This document shows, piece by piece, positions 6,894 to 8,173 of a stretch of DNA of 8,173 nucleotides. Within the stretch, counting starts at the first letter, position 1. Each line of letters starts with the position of its first letter. The stretch covers positions 1 through 8,173 of the forward strand of contig DCZC01000194.1 of NCBI GenBank assembly GCA_002331565.1, read 5' to 3'. Below the pieces are notes generated by a model, which had not been told where the DNA came from, ran no database searches, and saw nothing but the letters and a program-made list of their open reading frames with translations. This stretch comes from Gemmatimonas sp. UBA2094 (GTDB lineage Bacteria > Gemmatimonadota > Gemmatimonadetes > Gemmatimonadales > Gemmatimonadaceae). Made by a program: the position numbers and the translations under genes.

Positions 6894-7064
6894 GTCACGG
6901 TAGTCGCGGGGCGGAGAGGCTTTACTTCTTGAGCCGATAAGTCCTTGGAAGGGATTCAACACACGGGTGAACGTCATGCCCCAGTGCGGGGAAGGCGGTA
7001 GCGCGGTGAGAGTCTTAATTTTTTCTTTGGGCTTCAAGATCACCCTCTTCGTTCCCGTATTTTT
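6894..7064 (+). ncRNA. ssrS: 6S RNA
   Basis: 6S RNA binds the housekeeping RNA polymerase holoenzyme by mimicking an open promoter and adjusts transcription in stationary phase. Hand folding gives the canonical shape. The closing stem pairs CGGGG (6907-6911) and CGGAGAGG (6912-6919) with CCTCTTCG (7044-7051) and TCCCG (7053-7057), with one bulged T at 7052. A second stem pairs TCTTGAGCC (6927-6935) with GGCTTCAAGA (7030-7039), with one bulged T at 7033. The central bubble has about 12 bases on the left (6938-6950) and a T-rich stretch on the right (about 7015-7027). The terminal arm pairs GATTC (6953-6957) with GAGTC (7010-7014), CAC with GTG, CGTC with GGCG, and CCCC (6979-6982) with GGGG (6988-6991) around the loop AGTGC. 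GAGCCGAT (6931-6938) is identical to the E. coli segment ending at U44, the template start for product RNAs. Counting back 44 bases gives 6895, matching the promoter. Ends are approximate; an unprocessed transcript would run to the terminator. Confidence 0.85.
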
Positions 7065-7069
7065 CGAAG

Positions 7070-7100
7070 GCCCCGCCCACTGTGGCGGGGCTTTCGTTTT
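7070..7100 (+). terminator. Intrinsic terminator after the 6S RNA
   Basis: GCCCCGCC (7070-7077) and GGCGGGGC (7084-7091) form a perfect 8-bp GC-rich stem with the loop CACTGT, followed by TTTCGTTTT (7092-7100). It would end 6S RNA transcription and insulate the pterin genes. The U-tract is on the plus strand only. Confidence 0.88.
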
Positions 7101-7208
7101 CCGGACAGATTCCGGAAGAGGACGGCACCCCGGGGTCCGGCACGTCGTCGCCGGCGGGGCGCGATCCGGCCGCCGGAACCATTCCCCTTGCCGGGGCCTT
7201 GATCTGGT
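7101..7208 (+). other. GC-rich leader of the pterin genes with hairpins and no clear promoter
   Basis: These 108 bases separate the terminator from the PTPS gene. TTCCGGAA (7112-7119) is a perfect palindrome, preceded by another TTCCGG (7099-7104). CCGGCGG (7151-7157) can pair with CCGCCGG (7170-7176) across a 12-base loop, and CCCC (7184-7187) with GGGG (7193-7196) across TTGCC, ending 12 bases before the start codon. No convincing -10 box and no Shine-Dalgarno are visible. The hairpins may be regulatory or simply a result of base composition. Confidence 0.35.
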
Positions 7209-7599
7209 ATGCCGATCGTCACCGCCACGCGCCGCCTGCGATTCAACGCGGCGCACCGTGTCCACAATCCCGCGCTGTCCGACGCCGAAAACACCCGGCT
7301 GTTCGGCAAGTGCAACAACCCCAATTGGCACGGCCACAACTACGAGTTGGAAGTGTCCGTGAAGGGGCCCGTGGATGAGCGGACCGGCTACGTGATCGAC
7401 CTGGGGCACCTACGGGACGTCGTGGAACGCGAGGTGATCGACCAAACCGATCACCGCAATTTCAATATCGATGTGCCTTATATGCAGGGAATCAACCCGA
7501 CCACCGAAAACGTGGTGGTAGCCATGTGGCGTGTGCTCGCTCCCGCGATCGCTCCCGCCCAACTGGTTCGACTGCGGCTCTGGGAAACGGAGAACAACT

Positions 7600-7622
<23 letters not shown>
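7209..7622 (+). CDS. 6-pyruvoyl-tetrahydropterin synthase family enzyme (QueD/PTPS), PTPS-II-like
   Basis: This 137-residue protein matches the whole pyruvoyl-tetrahydropterin synthase fold and looks very like the animal enzyme, which turns 7,8-dihydroneopterin triphosphate into 6-pyruvoyl-tetrahydropterin. Zinc ligands are H16 (FNAAHRVH), H41 and H43 (HGH). The catalytic cysteine is C35 in [11 protein letters not shown], partnered by D81-H82 in [10 protein letters not shown]126 in LWETENN is the pterin-anchoring glutamate. The spacing C-x5-HGH is that of PTPS-II (tetrahydrobiopterin pathway); E. coli QueD, which makes 6-carboxy-tetrahydropterin for queuosine, has C-x3-HGH. Automatic annotation may still call it QueD. 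ATG 7209 fits the family start; there is no clear ribosome binding site. The end overlaps folE by 23 bases, so the two steps are very likely co-expressed. Confidence 0.9.
7589..7592 (+). promoter_or_regulatory. Ribosome binding site deciding the folE start
   Basis: GGAG lies 7 bases before ATG 7600, inside the PTPS coding region. A rival site, GGGGAG (7614-7619), lies 7 bases before GTG 7627 in the same frame, so both starts are possible. Confidence 0.5.

Positions 7623-8173
<551 letters not shown>

Noticed and set aside
6894..7064. tmRNA or signal recognition particle RNA
   Set aside because: There is no tRNA-like acceptor end or tag frame, and no GGUCAGG...GGAAGCAGCC SRP loop. The fold differs from both.
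6894..7100. Riboswitch (preQ1 or tetrahydrofolate) controlling the pterin genes
   Set aside because: The position upstream of pterin genes invited this idea, but the long-range stems, central bubble and GAGCCGAT segment fit 6S RNA, and the terminator is 109 bases before the gene with no alternative antiterminator seen.
6870..7409. 179-codon minus-strand frame and the plus-strand frames at 6967-7362 and 7082-7378
   Set aside because: They cross the 6S RNA, the terminator and the PTPS start and have no protein-family features. The RNA fold explains this stretch better.

Overview
This is a GC-rich (roughly two-thirds G+C), densely coded bacterial chromosome segment with ordinary housekeeping-type genes. 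I see no mobile element, CRISPR array, tRNA or rRNA. The style of the proteins (compact SbcCD, a stand-alone Lrp/AsnC ligand-binding protein, an animal-like pyruvoyl-tetrahydropterin synthase next to folE) makes me think of Gemmatimonadota. That is an impression from protein resemblance, not proof, because no decisive taxonomic marker lies in the window.

Layout. (1) Positions 1-313, minus strand: the N-terminal part of a protein that resembles the first RecA-like domain of a superfamily II helicase, cut by the window edge. (2) Positions 314-482: a divergent intergenic region with a clear rho-independent-type hairpin on the plus strand, a near-perfect palindrome and a short direct repeat. (3) Positions 483-1969: a class I PLP aminotransferase of the aspartate aminotransferase family, followed closely by a 92-residue protein that is only an Lrp/AsnC (RAM) ligand-binding domain. 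(4) Positions 1998-6656: a tightly packed run of sbcD, sbcC and a double-GNAT protein, with gaps of 2 and 4 bases. SbcD and SbcC form the Mre11-Rad50-type nuclease that opens DNA hairpins and processes blocked DNA ends; the role of the acetyltransferase-like protein beside them is unknown. (5) A 55-residue two-helix membrane protein on the minus strand converges on that run.

(6) The most notable element is in the gene-poor stretch 6834-7208. It contains a sigma70-like promoter (TTGCAT-17-TACAAT), then a sequence that folds by hand into the canonical 6S RNA shape (closing stem, central bubble, long terminal hairpin) and carries the conserved GAGCCGAU template segment. A strong intrinsic terminator follows. 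I call this a 6S RNA gene (ssrS), whose product would bind the sigma70-type RNA polymerase holoenzyme and act as template for short product RNAs.

(7) Positions 7209-8173: a PTPS-family enzyme with the C-x5-HGH signature of true 6-pyruvoyl-tetrahydropterin synthases, overlapping the start of folE (GTP cyclohydrolase I, cut by the window end). Together they would carry GTP to 7,8-dihydroneopterin triphosphate and on to 6-pyruvoyl-tetrahydropterin, which points to tetrahydrobiopterin-type pterin synthesis rather than queuosine alone.
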